Source of the DNA: Mesorhizobium sp.
Lineage (GTDB): Bacteria; Pseudomonadota; Alphaproteobacteria; Rhizobiales; Rhizobiaceae
DNA length: 64,000 bases
Direction of reading: 5' to 3'
Assembly (NCBI GenBank): GCA_004017275.1
Contig: SAKE01000011.1
Span: 1 to 64,000, forward strand
Below are positions 63,799-64,000 of the stretch, one piece after another (within the stretch, counting starts at the first letter, position 1; every line of letters starts with the position of its first letter). Made by a program: the position numbers and the translations under genes. Below the pieces are notes generated by a model, which worked only from the letters and a program-made list of their open reading frames with translations, was not told the origin of the DNA and made no database searches.

Positions 63799-64000
63799 AT
63801 GAAGCTTTTCGAAAGCCTCGCCAAGTACCAGCCGCAAGCCCTTGGCGTGCTGCGCATCGTGACCGCGCTGCAGTTCATCGAACATGGCACTCAGAAATTG
63901 TTCAATTTTCCCGTCAGCGACCAACCCCATGTGCTCACTGGGCTGACGCTCGCCGCTGGAATTCTCGAATTCGCCGGCGGCATCCTGCTGGCGCTGGGCT
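63799..64000 (+). CDS. DoxX family membrane protein, 3' end off window
   Basis: The visible 67 residues begin KLFESLAKYQPQALGVLRIVTALQFIEHGTQKLFNFP and continue with LTLAAGILEFAGGILLALG, the first two helices of a DoxX-type membrane protein. ATG 63799 follows AAGATGGAG. The gene is cut by the end of the window. Confidence 0.88.
   Translation, partial: MKLFESLAKYQPQALGVLRIVTALQFIEHGTQKLFNFPVSDQPHVLTGLTLAAGILEFAGGILLALG

Noticed and set aside
63634..63930. Minus-strand frame overlapping the terminal DoxX gene
   Set aside because: No ribosome-binding site or family pattern. The plus-strand DoxX sequence is clear.

Overview
The window is about 64 kb of GC-rich chromosome from an alphaproteobacterium of the order Hyphomicrobiales. 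Mesorhizobium or a close relative fits best. The reasons are gene content (betaine-lipid genes btaAB with a Pho box, a metF operon led by an ArsR-methyltransferase fusion, a PreTA/HydA pyrimidine pathway, many periplasmic and SDR proteins), ATGA stop/start overlaps inside operons, and several families of palindromic intergenic repeats typical of rhizobia. The genus is an inference from sequence style. I see no rRNA, tRNA, CRISPR array, prophage or intact insertion sequence. It reads as housekeeping and accessory-metabolic chromosome.

Layout. 1-5.1 kb: a 5'-incomplete oxoprolinase invaded by two palindromic elements, then btaA-btaB behind a triple-half-site Pho box. 5.1-9.6 kb: an AT-rich orphan gene for a secreted Cys-rich protein lying between two copies of a gene end, a serine hydrolase, a GH25 lipoprotein and a lytic transglycosylase. 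9.6-19.7 kb: a LysR/SDR pair, a lysine/ornithine decarboxylase, an EamA exporter, a 28-residue membrane peptide, the metF operon, TrmO-DUF2293, a fold-type IV aminotransferase and an SDR. 19.7-30 kb: a TetR-MOSC operon divergent from a tautomerase, VOC, ICMT-like and FabH-like proteins, a toxin-antitoxin remnant fused operonically to tam, EttA, a diguanylate cyclase and RNase T2. 30-36.7 kb: an alpha/beta hydrolase, a CoA-transferase/TPP-enzyme operon, a CHRD protein, and a Cys/Met-metabolism PLP enzyme divergent from an Lrp regulator.

36.7-47.5 kb and 58.5-61.3 kb together hold the reductive pyrimidine pathway. PreT-PreA reduce uracil or thymine, HydA opens the ring, PydC releases beta-alanine, and an omega-aminotransferase converts beta-alanine. 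A RutR-like TetR regulator sits beside the aminotransferase. RutR-like operator sequences lie in front of both operons although they are about 12 kb apart. An NMT1/THI5-type ABC transporter downstream on the same strand is a plausible uptake system. 47.8-58.2 kb: an XRE regulator divergent from two overlapping SDR genes (the second lacks YxxxK), a trehalose/alpha-glucan group (GT4, debranching-type glucosidase, membrane-anchored OtsA, OtsB), and an Rrf2-AhpD-DoxX operon. The right end has a ChaC-like cyclotransferase, a two-domain glyoxalase-like protein, a secreted protein and a DoxX gene cut by the window edge.

I found no convincing large undescribed system. The most unusual signals are palindromic repeats incorporated into reading frames, the orphan gene between duplicated segments, the micro-ORF whose Shine-Dalgarno lies in a hairpin loop, the frameshifted RelE toxin, and the SDR pair with one apparently dead partner.
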